DNA of 64,000 bases from Bacillota bacterium. GTDB taxonomy: Bacteria > Bacillota > Clostridia > Acetivibrionales > DTU013. Where the stretch lies: NCBI GenBank assembly GCA_023435745.1, contig JAEZMD010000012.1:1-64000 (forward strand), in the 5' to 3' direction. Position 1 is the stretch's first letter, and each line of letters starts with the position of its first letter. The notes beneath the pieces were generated by a model. That model was not told where the DNA came from. It ran no database searches and saw only the letters and a list, made by a program, of their open reading frames with translations. Below, piece by piece: positions 50,950-60,111 of the stretch. A program made the position numbers and the translations under genes.

Positions 50950-52692
50950 TCAATAAAGCAGCTTCTTTATCTCCCCGATAATCGATTCTCTGATAGCGTC
51001 AAGCTTTTGCTGTGCCTTCTGCGGTGATGCCTCCGATACGCCGCAGTAAATTTTTATCTTCGGCTCGGTGCCGGATGGTCTGATGCAGAACCATGATCCG
51101 TCCGCCAATTCATAGTACAGCACGTTGGATTCGGGAAGATCCAGCGTTTCCTTCGCCCCTGTCTGGAAACGAATGATCTCCTTTTCCTGATAATCCCTTA
51201 CTGCCGACAGCTTACAGGCTCCGAAGGCCGCTGACATCTTTCGTGATCTCAGTGTTTCCATAGCCGCGGCAATCTTCTCAACACCTTCCTTTCCTTCGAG
51301 CGTGAAAGAAGTTATGCCTTCTATAAAATAGCCATACTTTTCGAATATTTCCTGGAGCCCTTCATACAGCGACACCCCACGATTTTTATAATATGCGGCC
51401 ATTTCACCGATCAGCATGCTTGCAACTACCGCGTCCTTATCTCTTGCAAAGGTGCCGGCGAGATAGCCATAGCTTTCCTCAAAGCCAAAGAGATACTTCA
51501 TCCGTCCTGTTTCGTCCAGTTCCTTTATTTTCTCACCGATGAATTTAAAGCCCGTGAGGACTTCGATCAGTTCTACGTTATAGTATTCTGCTATTTTACG
51601 CGAGAGCTCGCTGGTGACAATGGTTTTGACAACAAACCCATTGGCCGGAAGCGTTCCCGCCGCCTTCTTCTGAGAGAGAATGTACTCCATAAGCAAGCAG
51701 CCTGTCTGGTTACCTGAAAGCACCACATAGTCGCCGGAAGAGCTTTTTACAACAACACCAACCCTGTCGCTGTCCGGGTCTGTACCGATAATCAGATCGA
51801 CGCCTTCCTTCTTTGCCAGCTCAATCGCCAGCTTGAACGCATCCTTTTCTTCAGGATTAGGGGATTTGACCGTACTGAATTCAGAATCGGGCAGCTCCTG
51901 TTCCGGAACGACAAGCACGTTTTTAAAGCCAATTTCCTTCAGGATCCTTCTGACAGGCTTGTTACCGGCGCCATGCAAAGGAGTGTAGACAATTTTCATA
52001 TCGTCTGCGGCGCAGGCAACGGCTTGCGGGTTTACTACCAGCGTTTTCAGACTATTAATATAAGCGTCGTCAATCTCGCTTCCGATTTTTATGATCAGAC
52101 CTTTTTCTATGGCTTCATTATGCACAATTGGTTTGATCGTTGTAATATCGGTGATCGCCTCGATTTCATTCAAAACGGCTTCGGAGCCTTCCAGCGGAAG
52201 CTGCCCCCCATCCTCCCCATAAACCTTGTATCCATTGTACTGCTTCGGGTTGTGGCTCGCGGTGATAACGATTCCTGCCGCTGCATTCAAATGCCTCACA
52301 GCAAATGAAAGCTCGGGAGTCGGGCGAAGCTCATCAAACAGATACGCGACAATGCCGTTTGCTGCAAAGACTCCGGCCGCCTCTCGCGCAAATTCCGGCG
52401 ACATACGCCTGCAGTCGTAGGCAATCGCAATGCCGCGTTTTTGAGCATCCTTAACATTTTTAGTCAGGTAATTTGCCAGACCCTGGGATGCCTTCCTGAC
52501 CGTATATATGTTGATCCTGTTGGTACCGGCGCCAATGACTCCCCTAAGGCCTCCCGTGCCAAATTCCAGATCCCTGTAAAACCGTTCCTCGATCTCTCCC
52601 TGATTATCCTTTATTTGCACCAGTTCCTTTTTGGTCGCCGCATCAAAGTAATTGCTCTGCATCCAAAAATCATATGTTTTTCTGCTGTCCAT
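50950..52692 (-). CDS. pgcA: Phosphoglucomutase / phosphomannomutase
   Basis: 580 aa, the long (PgcA/Pgm2) form. Active-site phosphoserine in ITASHNPKQYNGYK, metal loop DPDSDRVGV, sugar-binding GFEESYGYL, phosphate-binding RPSGTEPKIKIY. Interconverts glucose 1- and 6-phosphate, feeding glycan and envelope precursors. Start after GGAGGGTATC. Confidence 0.95.
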   Translation of the reverse strand: MDSRKTYDFWMQSNYFDAATKKELVQIKDNQGEIEERFYRDLEFGTGGLRGVIGAGTNRINIYTVRKASQGLANYLTKNVKDAQKRGIAIAYDCRRMSPEFAREAAGVFAANGIVAYLFDELRPTPELSFAVRHLNAAAGIVITASHNPKQYNGYKVYGEDGGQLPLEGSEAVLNEIEAITDITTIKPIVHNEAIEKGLIIKIGSEIDDAYINSLKTLVVNPQAVACAADDMKIVYTPLHGAGNKPVRRILKEIGFKNVLVVPEQELPDSEFSTVKSPNPEEKDAFKLAIELAKKEGVDLIIGTDPDSDRVGVVVKSSSGDYVVLSGNQTGCLLMEYILSQKKAAGTLPANGFVVKTIVTSELSRKIAEYYNVELIEVLTGFKFIGEKIKELDETGRMKYLFGFEESYGYLAGTFARDKDAVVASMLIGEMAAYYKNRGVSLYEGLQEIFEKYGYFIEGITSFTLEGKEGVEKIAAAMETLRSRKMSAAFGACKLSAVRDYQEKEIIRFQTGAKETLDLPESNVLYYELADGSWFCIRPSGTEPKIKIYCGVSEASPQKAQQKLDAIRESIIGEIKKLLY

Positions 52693-52857
52693 GATACCCT
52701 CCGAATGGTGTTTTCCAAAATTTTCATATATAGTTTGATATTTTCAACGCTAATAAAATACCATGCTTATTTTACCATATGTTCGGAAAATAGCAAAAAA
52801 AACTTGCGAAACGAACCTGTACAAAACTCAAGGCCATTCCATTTTTCCGGAGTGAGG

Positions 52858-53039
52858 TGAGCAGATATTTCGAATTTGTTCAGTTCCTTTCGAGTCTTAT
52901 AATGAAAAATGAGCATAAATTTCGAATGTGTTCAAGTTAAGCTCAAAAACATATGGAAGATTTAAACACAAACGAAAATTTTGCACAAATTATCCTTTAA
53001 TACTTGATTATATCTGAACACAAACGAATATTCTGCACA
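52858..53039. repeat. Symmetrical four-box element, boxes about 52 bp apart
   Basis: Two forward boxes (52858-52883 and 52910-52935; pattern TGAGCA...TTCGAATTTGTTCA and TTCGAATGTGTTCA) and two inverted boxes (52962-52987 and 53014-53039; minus strand TGTGCA...TTCGTTTGTGTT). Offset is 52 bp between the forward pair, about 50 to the first inverted box, and 52 between the inverted pair. Forward and inverted boxes share TGxGCA-x-ATxTTCG...TGTTC. Internal multi-copy end repeats in this layout are typical of IS21-family termini, so a solo or miniature IS21-like relic is a good explanation; an operator array is the alternative. Confidence 0.6.
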
Positions 53040-53076
53040 TTTTTTACCCAAAAGCCGATTTACATAAAGCTAAGAA

Positions 53077-53126
53077 AGCCATACGGTGCATAATCACAAA
53101 TATGCGATTAAATGTCCCGTATGGCT
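53077..53126 (-). terminator. spoIVA terminator hairpin
   Basis: Stem AGCCATACGG (53077-53086) with CCGTATGGCT (53117-53126); the 30-nt loop holds a smaller GCATA/TATGC hairpin. Begins 18 bp after the spoIVA stop and is followed on the minus strand by TTCTTAGCTTT. Confidence 0.6.
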
Positions 53127-53144
53127 ATAACGTCAAGCTGCCGG

Positions 53145-54623
53145 TTACAGTATAATGCAGATCAGCCCTCCGCTGCCCTCGTTGATGATCCGCTGCAGCG
53201 TCTCCTGAAGCTTGAACTGCGCATCCTCAGGCATCTTGTTCAGCTTGTTGTGGAGCCCTTCGCTGACCAACTCGTGCAGTGATTTTCCAAAGATATTAGA
53301 CTCCCATATCTTGCCCGGTTCGCTTTCAAACTCCTTCAGCAGGTAATTTACAAGCTCTTCGGACTGCTTTTCCGTACCGACCAGCGGAGCGATCTCCGTT
53401 TCGATATCCGCCCGGATCATATGGACGGAAGGCGCGCTGGCCCTGAGCTTGACGCCGAACCGGTTCCCCTGCTTGATGATTTCCGGCTCATTGAGTGTCA
53501 TTTCTTCCATCTGCGGCGTCACAACGCCATATCCCTTCACCTTCACCTCATGCAGCGCAAACTCCACCCGCTCATATTCCTTCCTTATTCTGGCCAGATC
53601 CTTCATCAGTGCTATCAAACGGTGTTCCCCTTCGATCTGAAGTCCCGTCGAGTCGCTGAGCACCTTGTAGAACAGGTTATCCGGCGTCTCAATATTCAGA
53701 AGCATATTCCCCATACCGGCATTGATTTCAGAAAGGTTCACTTTTTTAACAAACTCATAGTCCGCAAACTTACTGATGGAATCCTTTGCTTCACGTATTT
53801 TCTGAATGCCTCTGAAGGTATCCCGGATGGACTGCAGCATATCGACCCTGAGCCAGTGATCCCGCTCCAGCGTCTCGACCCACCTTGGAATGTTGACACC
53901 GATTTCACAGATCGGGAATTCATACAGAATACGCTCCATGATATCGGCCAATTCATCATTTCTCATCTGTGCGCAGTTCACACTGATGACCGGCACCTCA
54001 TACTTTTCCTCCAGCTCCAGCCTCAGATTTTCCGTTTCCGGTTCTCTTGGGATCACAGAGTTCAATACGACCACAAAGGGCTTGTTGATTGCCTTCAGCT
54101 CACTGATAACTCTTTTTTCCGCCTCAATATAGTCCTCTCTTGGGATGTCGGTGATACTGCCGTCTGTCGTAACTACCAGGCCAATGGTTGAGTGATCATT
54201 TATCACCTTTCTGGTACCCAGCTCGGCAGCCTGCTCAAAGGGTATCTGATAATCAAACCATGGCGTGGAGACCATTCTTGGGGAGTTATTCTCCAGATAA
54301 CCAAGCGCACCCTTAACAAGGTAACCTACACAGTCCACCATTCTGACCTTGAGCTTCAGGGCTTCATCCAACGTGATTTCAACCGCTTCATTGGGCACAA
54401 ATTTGGGCTCAGTCGTCATGATCGTCCGCCCCGTTGCACTCTGTGGGAGTTCATCTTTTGCCCTCTCACGGCTGTACACATTTTCTATGTTAGGAATCAC
54501 CAATAAGTCCATGAACCTTTTTATCAAGGTCGACTTCCCTGTTCTGACAGGCCCGACAACACCTATATAAATATCTCCCTGAGTCCGCTCAGCAATCTGC
54601 TGATATATACTGTATTTTTCCAC
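53145..54623 (-). CDS. spoIVA: Stage IV sporulation protein A (spore coat ATPase)
   Basis: 492 aa, normal size. Walker A GVVGPVRTGKSTLIKRFMD, switch region TIMTTEPKFVPNEA, DCVGYLVKGALGY, and the C-terminal polymerisation part ending EGSGGLICIIL. SpoIVA hydrolyses ATP to polymerise on the outer forespore membrane as the base of the coat. Its presence shows an endospore former. GTG start after GGGGGG. Confidence 0.97.
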   Translation of the reverse strand: MEKYSIYQQIAERTQGDIYIGVVGPVRTGKSTLIKRFMDLLVIPNIENVYSRERAKDELPQSATGRTIMTTEPKFVPNEAVEITLDEALKLKVRMVDCVGYLVKGALGYLENNSPRMVSTPWFDYQIPFEQAAELGTRKVINDHSTIGLVVTTDGSITDIPREDYIEAEKRVISELKAINKPFVVVLNSVIPREPETENLRLELEEKYEVPVISVNCAQMRNDELADIMERILYEFPICEIGVNIPRWVETLERDHWLRVDMLQSIRDTFRGIQKIREAKDSISKFADYEFVKKVNLSEINAGMGNMLLNIETPDNLFYKVLSDSTGLQIEGEHRLIALMKDLARIRKEYERVEFALHEVKVKGYGVVTPQMEEMTLNEPEIIKQGNRFGVKLRASAPSVHMIRADIETEIAPLVGTEKQSEELVNYLLKEFESEPGKIWESNIFGKSLHELVSEGLHNKLNKMPEDAQFKLQETLQRIINEGSGGLICIIL

Positions 54624-54723
54624 CAGCTAACCCCCCTTAATCAATAAGCAAAGCATGAACAATATAAATATATGTCCGAAGCATGCGATTATTACAAAAA
54701 AGAAGTAGTTCACGGGTAGAATC

Positions 54724-55605
54724 CTATTTCACAAAGATCTTTAATACCTGACGGAAGAATTCAATCGTAATTGGCAGACCTTTCCACTCTTCTCCGTCAA
54801 CGCTGAGATTGAAGCCCTTATCGCCCTCGATGGTGCATTTCTTTGTTCTTAGCCATTTTACATTTCTGTCATTTACAAAATCATTATTCAGCACCTTGAA
54901 GAGCAAGCCGGCCATCTCGATATGTAAACAGTTTTTTAGAAGTACGATATCCATATAGCCATCGGACAGATCCGCAGCGCTAACCAGATTTGACAAGCCT
55001 GCCGCATGTTTTCCGTTCAAAATGAGAAACAGCAGGAATTCACCCTCTACGATCTCATCGTCCGTAGTCAGCTTAAGATTGACGGTTTTCAGATTGGTAA
55101 ATTCGCCAAGAGCAGTCAGATAATAGGCCAGCGGGCCGAAGTTCCTCTTGAATTCGCTGTTGGTGCTGTACGAAACATCAACGAAATTTCCGCCCGCACA
55201 GGTGTTAAGGCAGTATTTTTCCTTATTGATAAGACCGGCATCGACCTGTGTTATGTTTCCCGCAAGGATAATATCCAGGCACCTTCTTAAGTCCGGCGGC
55301 AGGCTGAGGCTCCGTGCAAAGTCATTGCAGGTTCCGGCAGGAATAATGCCAATAGGGATATCCAATCCCGCCGAGAGCAATGTACCGGCGATAGAATTTA
55401 CAGTGCCGTCCCCCCCTGAAACCACCACATAGCTGTACTCATCCTGTAAAAGAACCTCCTGCAGCTTGTCTGAACAGTCTCCTTCGATTCTGAAGGGAAC
55501 TGCAAGAATATCCTTCTGCATAAAACGGCCAACGATATAGTCAAGTTTCCTCGGAACATTCCTATTTCCAGAAAGCGGGTTGTAGACCAGCAATATCTTT
55601 TTCAT
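54724..55605 (-). CDS. Diacylglycerol/lipid kinase (YegS/DgkB type)
   Basis: 293 aa from the ATG at 55605 (MKKILLVYNPLSGNR), with GGAGGAATTCAA; a frame 14 codons longer was rejected. VVSGGDGTVNSIAGTLL is the nucleotide-binding motif of the DAGK catalytic domain; IGIIPAGTCNDFAR and late SVDGEEW complete it. Phosphorylates diacylglycerol or a related lipid, recycling it to phosphatidate. Confidence 0.92.
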   Translation of the reverse strand: MKKILLVYNPLSGNRNVPRKLDYIVGRFMQKDILAVPFRIEGDCSDKLQEVLLQDEYSYVVVSGGDGTVNSIAGTLLSAGLDIPIGIIPAGTCNDFARSLSLPPDLRRCLDIILAGNITQVDAGLINKEKYCLNTCAGGNFVDVSYSTNSEFKRNFGPLAYYLTALGEFTNLKTVNLKLTTDDEIVEGEFLLFLILNGKHAAGLSNLVSAADLSDGYMDIVLLKNCLHIEMAGLLFKVLNNDFVNDRNVKWLRTKKCTIEGDKGFNLSVDGEEWKGLPITIEFFRQVLKIFVK

Positions 55606-55657
55606 TTGAATTCCTCCGATAGCTTCTCTTACATCCATTATACCCACAAGTCAAACT

Positions 55658-57175
55658 TCAAATCAATGTCAATTGTACCGTGCTGCCAATTTCACCGTGC
55701 TCACCCCAGTCTATCTCATCATAGACCTCCACTTTTTCAATGACAAGCCTCGCAAGGTCGTTGGAAAGCTGTCCCGCCTCGATACCCCGCAGCGCCTGCT
55801 CAATGAATTCATCAGCGTCCGGATCGCTCCTTCCCCGGCTCTGAATATCTTCCGCCTCGGACCTTAGCAGGTTGATGCGGGCTTCATATCGCTTGTTCAT
55901 CCTGTCGAAAAGCTGTTCGGATATTCTTCCTTCCAGCCGGTCTTTATAAATCATTTCATGCTGCCTCATGATTGCCTCCAGCTGCCTGCGCGTTTTTTCA
56001 ATCCTGTCCGGGTCGTTGCCGCCGTAAAGTTCTCCCGTCTGCGTCATAACTAAAAGCTCCTTGCGGAAATCGCTTTCCCGGAACAGTTTCATTATTTCCT
56101 CACAGATAAACTGCACAATCGGCGCTTCATATACAAAATGGCTGGAGCAAACGCTGCTACCCTTCCTGCAATAGCTTCCGCAGACGTATGCCATGCCTCC
56201 CGCCCTTTTCCTCGCATACATGGCGCTTGCGCACCTGCCGCAAAAAATAACGCCATGGAGTGTATGGCAGCCTACTGTGTACGGTCTGTGATGCGGTCCG
56301 CTCCCGGATCCATTTCCGGCAGTCCTACTCTGCCTCATCTGCTGGACCTGCGCGAATTCCTCCCTTGAAACGATCCCCTCATGGGTGTCCTCTGTGATGA
56401 CCCACTTCTCTTGCGGTAAGCGCCTTGTCTTCTTACTTTTAAAACTGACCTTCTCACTTATACCCTGAACCGTATCACCAATATATACGCGTGAAATCAG
56501 AATCCGTCTGACCGATATCCTGTTCCACTCCTTCCCTTCCGGAGATGGAATCCCTCTTTCATTGAGCTTGCCTGCAATGGAAGAATACCCAAACCCTGAG
56601 CGGTAAAGACTATAGATCAACCGGATCACCTGCGCCTGCTCTTCCTCCTTGACAAGCCTGTTTCTTTCAACAACGGATTTCTTATAGCCGTAAGGCGCAT
56701 TGCCAAGATATTCGCCCCGTTCTATCTTAAAGCGGAGGCACGAGCGGATCTTTCTGGAAATATCGCGCACATATCTTTCATTTGCCCAGGTCTCAATCCC
56801 CAGCATATCGTTGTCCTCAAGGCTGTCATACCGGCTGTCCGCCGTAAGGATACGTATGCCGTATTCCTCAAGAAAATCGATCCATTGCAGTGTTTTGGCA
56901 TTGTTTCTGCCGAGTCTTGAAAGATCCTTTAAAAGAAGAAGCTGTATTCTCCCCTCAAGTACATCCCTTTTGAGCCTTTTCAGGCCTCTTCTGTCAAAAG
57001 CCGAGCCGGATACATTATCATCGGTATATACGGCTGCAACCTCACCCAATTGCTTTTTCTCAACGTAATCCAGAAGCATTTCCCTTTGATTTTCAACGGT
57101 CTCAAAATTCTCTCCGTTGTCATCCCTGCTGATCCTCACATATATTCCGATATGATTATTCCCGGTCTCCCGCAT
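55658..57175 (-). CDS. Large serine recombinase
   Basis: 505 aa from the ATG at 57175 (MRETGNNHIGIYVRISRDD), with AAGGGGAAGGGAATCCG upstream. The resolvase domain has the catalytic Ser in YVRISRDDNG, LLLLKDLSRLGRNN and YDSLEDND; recombinase domain GNAPYGYKKS, GIPSPEGKEWNRISVRRILI (read in parts); zinc ribbon FCGRCASAMYARK...CRKGSSVC; and coiled coil (about 370-460). Integrase or excisionase of a mobile element, a phase switch, or a sporulation-time excision enzyme. No prophage genes surround it. The start overlaps a 79-codon ORF. Confidence 0.9.
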   Translation of the reverse strand: MRETGNNHIGIYVRISRDDNGENFETVENQREMLLDYVEKKQLGEVAAVYTDDNVSGSAFDRRGLKRLKRDVLEGRIQLLLLKDLSRLGRNNAKTLQWIDFLEEYGIRILTADSRYDSLEDNDMLGIETWANERYVRDISRKIRSCLRFKIERGEYLGNAPYGYKKSVVERNRLVKEEEQAQVIRLIYSLYRSGFGYSSIAGKLNERGIPSPEGKEWNRISVRRILISRVYIGDTVQGISEKVSFKSKKTRRLPQEKWVITEDTHEGIVSREEFAQVQQMRQSRTAGNGSGSGPHHRPYTVGCHTLHGVIFCGRCASAMYARKRAGGMAYVCGSYCRKGSSVCSSHFVYEAPIVQFICEEIMKLFRESDFRKELLVMTQTGELYGGNDPDRIEKTRRQLEAIMRQHEMIYKDRLEGRISEQLFDRMNKRYEARINLLRSEAEDIQSRGRSDPDADEFIEQALRGIEAGQLSNDLARLVIEKVEVYDEIDWGEHGEIGSTVQLTLI

Positions 57176-57395
57176 CGGATTCCCTTCCCCTTCCCATCTC
57201 CACTCCTGTGTCATGCTCCTGTAAAGGGTGCTTCTGTATAGGATGCTCCTTTAGCTTGTGTTCCTGTACGCTATGCCTTTGAATATCATACTCCTGCAAG
57301 AGATACCTCAGTATACTCTGCCTTATTTCTGCTTTTGAGATACAACCCTGGCTGCGGATCACTATCCTTCTGTCCCCGGCCCTTCTTCCGCTCAT
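57156..57395 (-). CDS. Small protein coupled to the serine recombinase
   Basis: 79 aa. ATG after a strong GGAGGTGTCTGTGCA site. The first 30 residues (VIRSQGCISKAEIRQSILRYLL, read in parts) look like a small helical domain. The middle is a run of imperfect QEHxxxEH-like repeats (QEYDIQRHSVQEHKLKEHPI). The end overlaps the recombinase start by 20 bp, indicating translational coupling. It could be a partner or directionality factor of the recombinase; no family recognised. Confidence 0.6.
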   Translation of the reverse strand: MSGRRAGDRRIVIRSQGCISKAEIRQSILRYLLQEYDIQRHSVQEHKLKEHPIQKHPLQEHDTGVEMGRGRESDAGDRE

Positions 57396-57532
57396 TGCAC
57401 AGACACCTCCAAGGGATCACAGGCTCCATATTGTAATTATATTTCAGCAAATTTGTCCTTTATCATAAAAACTCTTTAATTCTTTTTTATTCGTTGTATA
57501 ATAGATTTATGGCGAAAAGGAGGCTGGCATTT

Positions 57533-57844
57533 ATGTCGAGAGAAATTCCCGATAAGCTTATGACTTTCTTAAAAACTGCTTTGGATGATGTAGACGACGG
57601 TTTTGAGTATTCGTCTGAATTGAGGCGTATATTGAATTCGGACGATTGCCAGCAGGTGCTGTCCACCAAGGAAATAGATGCCCTGCGGGAATACGCGGAT
57701 GAAGTGAAAACAGTAGGTGAGATCAACCACTACTCCCGGGAGCGGATTCTGGAAATTGAAAAGGAACATTTTGGGACAAGAGGGATTCCCGGGTACCTAA
57801 AAGCGGATCACGGTCAACCCGAAAAGCCCGTATGGCCTTTCTGA
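57533..57844 (+). CDS. Small acidic protein, unknown function
   Basis: 103 aa from the ATG at 57533 (MSREIPDKLMTFLKTALDD), after AAAAGGAGG with 9-nt spacing. A TATAAT box at 57497-57502 lies upstream, with no good -35. The product is helical and acidic (DDVDDGFEYSSELRRIL), without signal peptide or cysteines. Function unknown. It is convergent with the sigma-54 gene, 56 bp from its stop. Confidence 0.7.
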   Translation: MSREIPDKLMTFLKTALDDVDDGFEYSSELRRILNSDDCQQVLSTKEIDALREYADEVKTVGEINHYSRERILEIEKEHFGTRGIPGYLKADHGQPEKPVWPF

Positions 57845-57900
57845 TAAGTTATTGCGGACTTTTTGAAATCCCGTATTGTCATTTTAGCCTGCCGGATTAC

Positions 57901-59058
57901 CTAAAAGAGTTGCTCTTCAAAAAAGTCTGACAGTTCATACATGCCCCATCTGCATTGCAGGTACTTACCGTTCACTGCCTTATCCACAATAGATTCATGC
58001 ATGCTCAGTGATGCTGCAAAGATAGATTTATCAAGCATTCTGATTTCTTTTTCCCCTTTGAGAAAAAACGACTTTTCTTCCTCGCAAAGCTTTTGAGCAA
58101 TAGTAAACAGGATATCCTCCCGTTGTTCAAGACACTTAATGAGCCATACTGCATCGTTGAGCCAGTCCTTAACGCCGCTGTCCTCCCTGTCATTTTCAAA
58201 AAACACCCGGTTTGAATTATAGCTCTCTGATATACAGATATCCGGGCAGGCCACTTCGTTGAACAGAACAACAAGGCCCTCCTGAGTTTCCCGAATTATG
58301 ATGTCGGCAATGACTGGGCTTTCCGCCTCGTTTTCAAAGAACTCTCTTCCCGGTCTTGGCTCAAGCTGCTTTATTTTGTTGAATAATTTTCTGACCCTTT
58401 CAACCGGGATCCCCGTATCAAGTGCAACAGACTCCGCATCATTGCTTGCAAGTGCATTCAGATAACTGTCAACAATCAGAATGGCTTCTTCTGTCTCACC
58501 ATCCGCCGCCTCGCTCCCTTCCGAATCCGCATCCGTCCCTTCCTGCGCTCTGAGCTGCAGCAGGAGGCACTCCCTCAGGTCTCTGGCGCAAATACCCGGC
58601 GGTTCAAGTGACTGGAGCTTCTCAAGAACCGAAAGGACCATTTCCTCAGATACCTCCAAATGCTCTGCGACCTCGCTGATGTCAATCTTCAGATAGCCAT
58701 TTTCATCCGTATTGTCTATCAGGTATTCCCCGATCAGATAACTGGCTCTATCCGAGCAACCGGCATCCATCCGGATCAGAAGATGCTCCTTGAGCGACAA
58801 GGTTGTCTGCTGTACATCTCCAAGCGGGTTTTCCGCATCATCCTCAGCACCGTCGGTCACCCCTGTGCTGTGACGCACACCTGCCGGAATTGCGTTATCG
58901 ATGGCCACCTCCAGCGCAGGATTGCTCTCGAGTTGGCTTTCAATATAGTGAAATAACTCCTGAGAATTCATTTCAAGTATTTCAATGGCCTGTTTCAATT
59001 GGGGGATCAGTAGAAGCTTTTGAGAACGAACCAGATTAAAATCAATGTTGAAATCCAA
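57901..59058 (-). CDS. rpoN: Sigma-54 (RpoN) lacking the C-terminal RpoN box domain
   Basis: 385 aa; usual sigma-54 length is about 430-490. Present: region I (SQKLLLIPQLKQAIEILEM, Gln/Leu-rich activator-interaction segment), an acidic linker, the core-binding domain (YLIDNTDENGYLKIDISE, LEPPGICARDLRECLLLQL in parts) and the central helix-turn-helix (FAASLSMHESIVDKAVNGKY). The protein ends at MYELSDFFEEQLF, where family members continue into the domain that carries the ARRTVAKYRE box for -24 recognition. Following sequence in all three frames shows no remnant. TTG start after GAGGTGAGCCC. It could be non-functional, regulatory or a core-binding antagonist. Confidence 0.88.
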   Translation of the reverse strand: MDFNIDFNLVRSQKLLLIPQLKQAIEILEMNSQELFHYIESQLESNPALEVAIDNAIPAGVRHSTGVTDGAEDDAENPLGDVQQTTLSLKEHLLIRMDAGCSDRASYLIGEYLIDNTDENGYLKIDISEVAEHLEVSEEMVLSVLEKLQSLEPPGICARDLRECLLLQLRAQEGTDADSEGSEAADGETEEAILIVDSYLNALASNDAESVALDTGIPVERVRKLFNKIKQLEPRPGREFFENEAESPVIADIIIRETQEGLVVLFNEVACPDICISESYNSNRVFFENDREDSGVKDWLNDAVWLIKCLEQREDILFTIAQKLCEEEKSFFLKGEKEIRMLDKSIFAASLSMHESIVDKAVNGKYLQCRWGMYELSDFFEEQLF

Positions 59059-59078
59059 ATGGGCTCACCTCGAAAAAG

Positions 59079-59100
59079 GGTTATATAGTATTATATAACC
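59079..59100 (-). terminator. AT-rich hairpin between CPBP gene and rpoN
   Basis: GGTTATATA/TATATAACC, 9-bp stem with a 4-nt loop (GTAT), followed on the minus strand by CCTTTTTCG. Terminator of the CPBP protease gene; it also lies only 20 bp upstream of the rpoN start, next to its ribosome binding site. Confidence 0.6.
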
Positions 59101-59154
59101 TCTGAGGCGACTTTATTAGTGATGCCAAGCATGAAATATTGCAGTGGTGATATA

Positions 59155-60090
59155 TTACAGTCCAAGCCTTTTCGTGAGTATGATCGTCAGAAAATACAGC
59201 ATCATCATCAAAAAGTACAAAAGGCCATACACGATAATCGGCCAGTGTGTCAGCACCGCCTTCACATCCCCCCCGATCCGTGAGATCGGCGGAACTATAA
59301 CAGCCCTGTTTTCCGTGACAGTTTTGAACAGAATCAGCAGCCCCGCAGTAATACCCATGGATACGATCCCGATGACAACCGATGATATCAGTTCCTGCTC
59401 CGAAACGGTAAGCGTTTCAGGTTGAGGCTGCTTCATCATGAACTGGATGGTCACTGAGATGGCGTTATTTATAAAATGAGCATATATGCCTGCCCATATG
59501 GAATTTGTTCTGACAACATAGTAGCCGATAATAAGTCCAAGTAGAATCGGCCCGAATAAATTGGTGATGTCAAAGTGAAACAATCCGAAAAGAATCGCCA
59601 CAATAACCACAGCCTTATAGGTTCCGCGTCTTTCATATGACCTGAGCAGCAATCCCCTGTGAAGCATCTCCTCACAAACACCCGGCATCACTCCGATGAT
59701 CAGGATCCCAAGCAGCCACTCCTGCACATTCTGAGGCACCGGGATCCCTGCCGAAGGAATATCACCGATGAACTGCAACAGATAAACCACTATCGTGTTG
59801 AACATTCCTGCAGCGAAAGTAGCCGGAAGCGCCAGTAATGTGATAACCAATATGGGAACGAGCCCCGGATTGTTGAACCTGAAGGTCTTTATAATGTTGA
59901 TTCTTTTAATAAAGCAGTAAATCAATACTGATGCCAGTATGATCAACTGATTGATCACTACAATGAGATAGACATAGTCTGTCAGCGCCTCTCCCAGGAT
60001 AAACCCCAATACCAGCTGATATGCTAAAAACAACAGCGTAAAAATCAGAAAGAGGATATTTGCTCCTGTAAAGGTTAGTTTATTATTCAT
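59155..60090 (-). CDS. CPBP-family intramembrane metalloprotease
   Basis: 311 aa, about eight transmembrane helices. The catalytic motifs are PGVCEEMLHRGLLLRSY (EE-x3-R type), LFGLFHFDITN (His) and YAHFINNAISV (H-x3-N). This is the Rce1/Abi fold; such proteins process prenylated proteins or bacteriocin-related peptides, with substrates unknown here. AAAGGATGAGCGG supports the start. Confidence 0.9.
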   Translation of the reverse strand: MNNKLTFTGANILFLIFTLLFLAYQLVLGFILGEALTDYVYLIVVINQLIILASVLIYCFIKRINIIKTFRFNNPGLVPILVITLLALPATFAAGMFNTIVVYLLQFIGDIPSAGIPVPQNVQEWLLGILIIGVMPGVCEEMLHRGLLLRSYERRGTYKAVVIVAILFGLFHFDITNLFGPILLGLIIGYYVVRTNSIWAGIYAHFINNAISVTIQFMMKQPQPETLTVSEQELISSVVIGIVSMGITAGLLILFKTVTENRAVIVPPISRIGGDVKAVLTHWPIIVYGLLYFLMMMLYFLTIILTKRLGL

Positions 60091-60111
60091 CCGCTCATCC
60101 TTTCGTTTAGC

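Larger units (their letters stand above)
52693..53144. other. 452-bp gene-free region between spoIVA and pgcA
   Basis: Contains the pgcA promoter region (52693-52790, very AT-rich), the four-box element at 52858-53039 and the spoIVA hairpin at 53077-53126. No ORF with a ribosome binding site was seen. Confidence 0.6.

Noticed and set aside
53421..54191. 256-codon open frame on the plus strand
   Set aside because: Antisense shadow of spoIVA.
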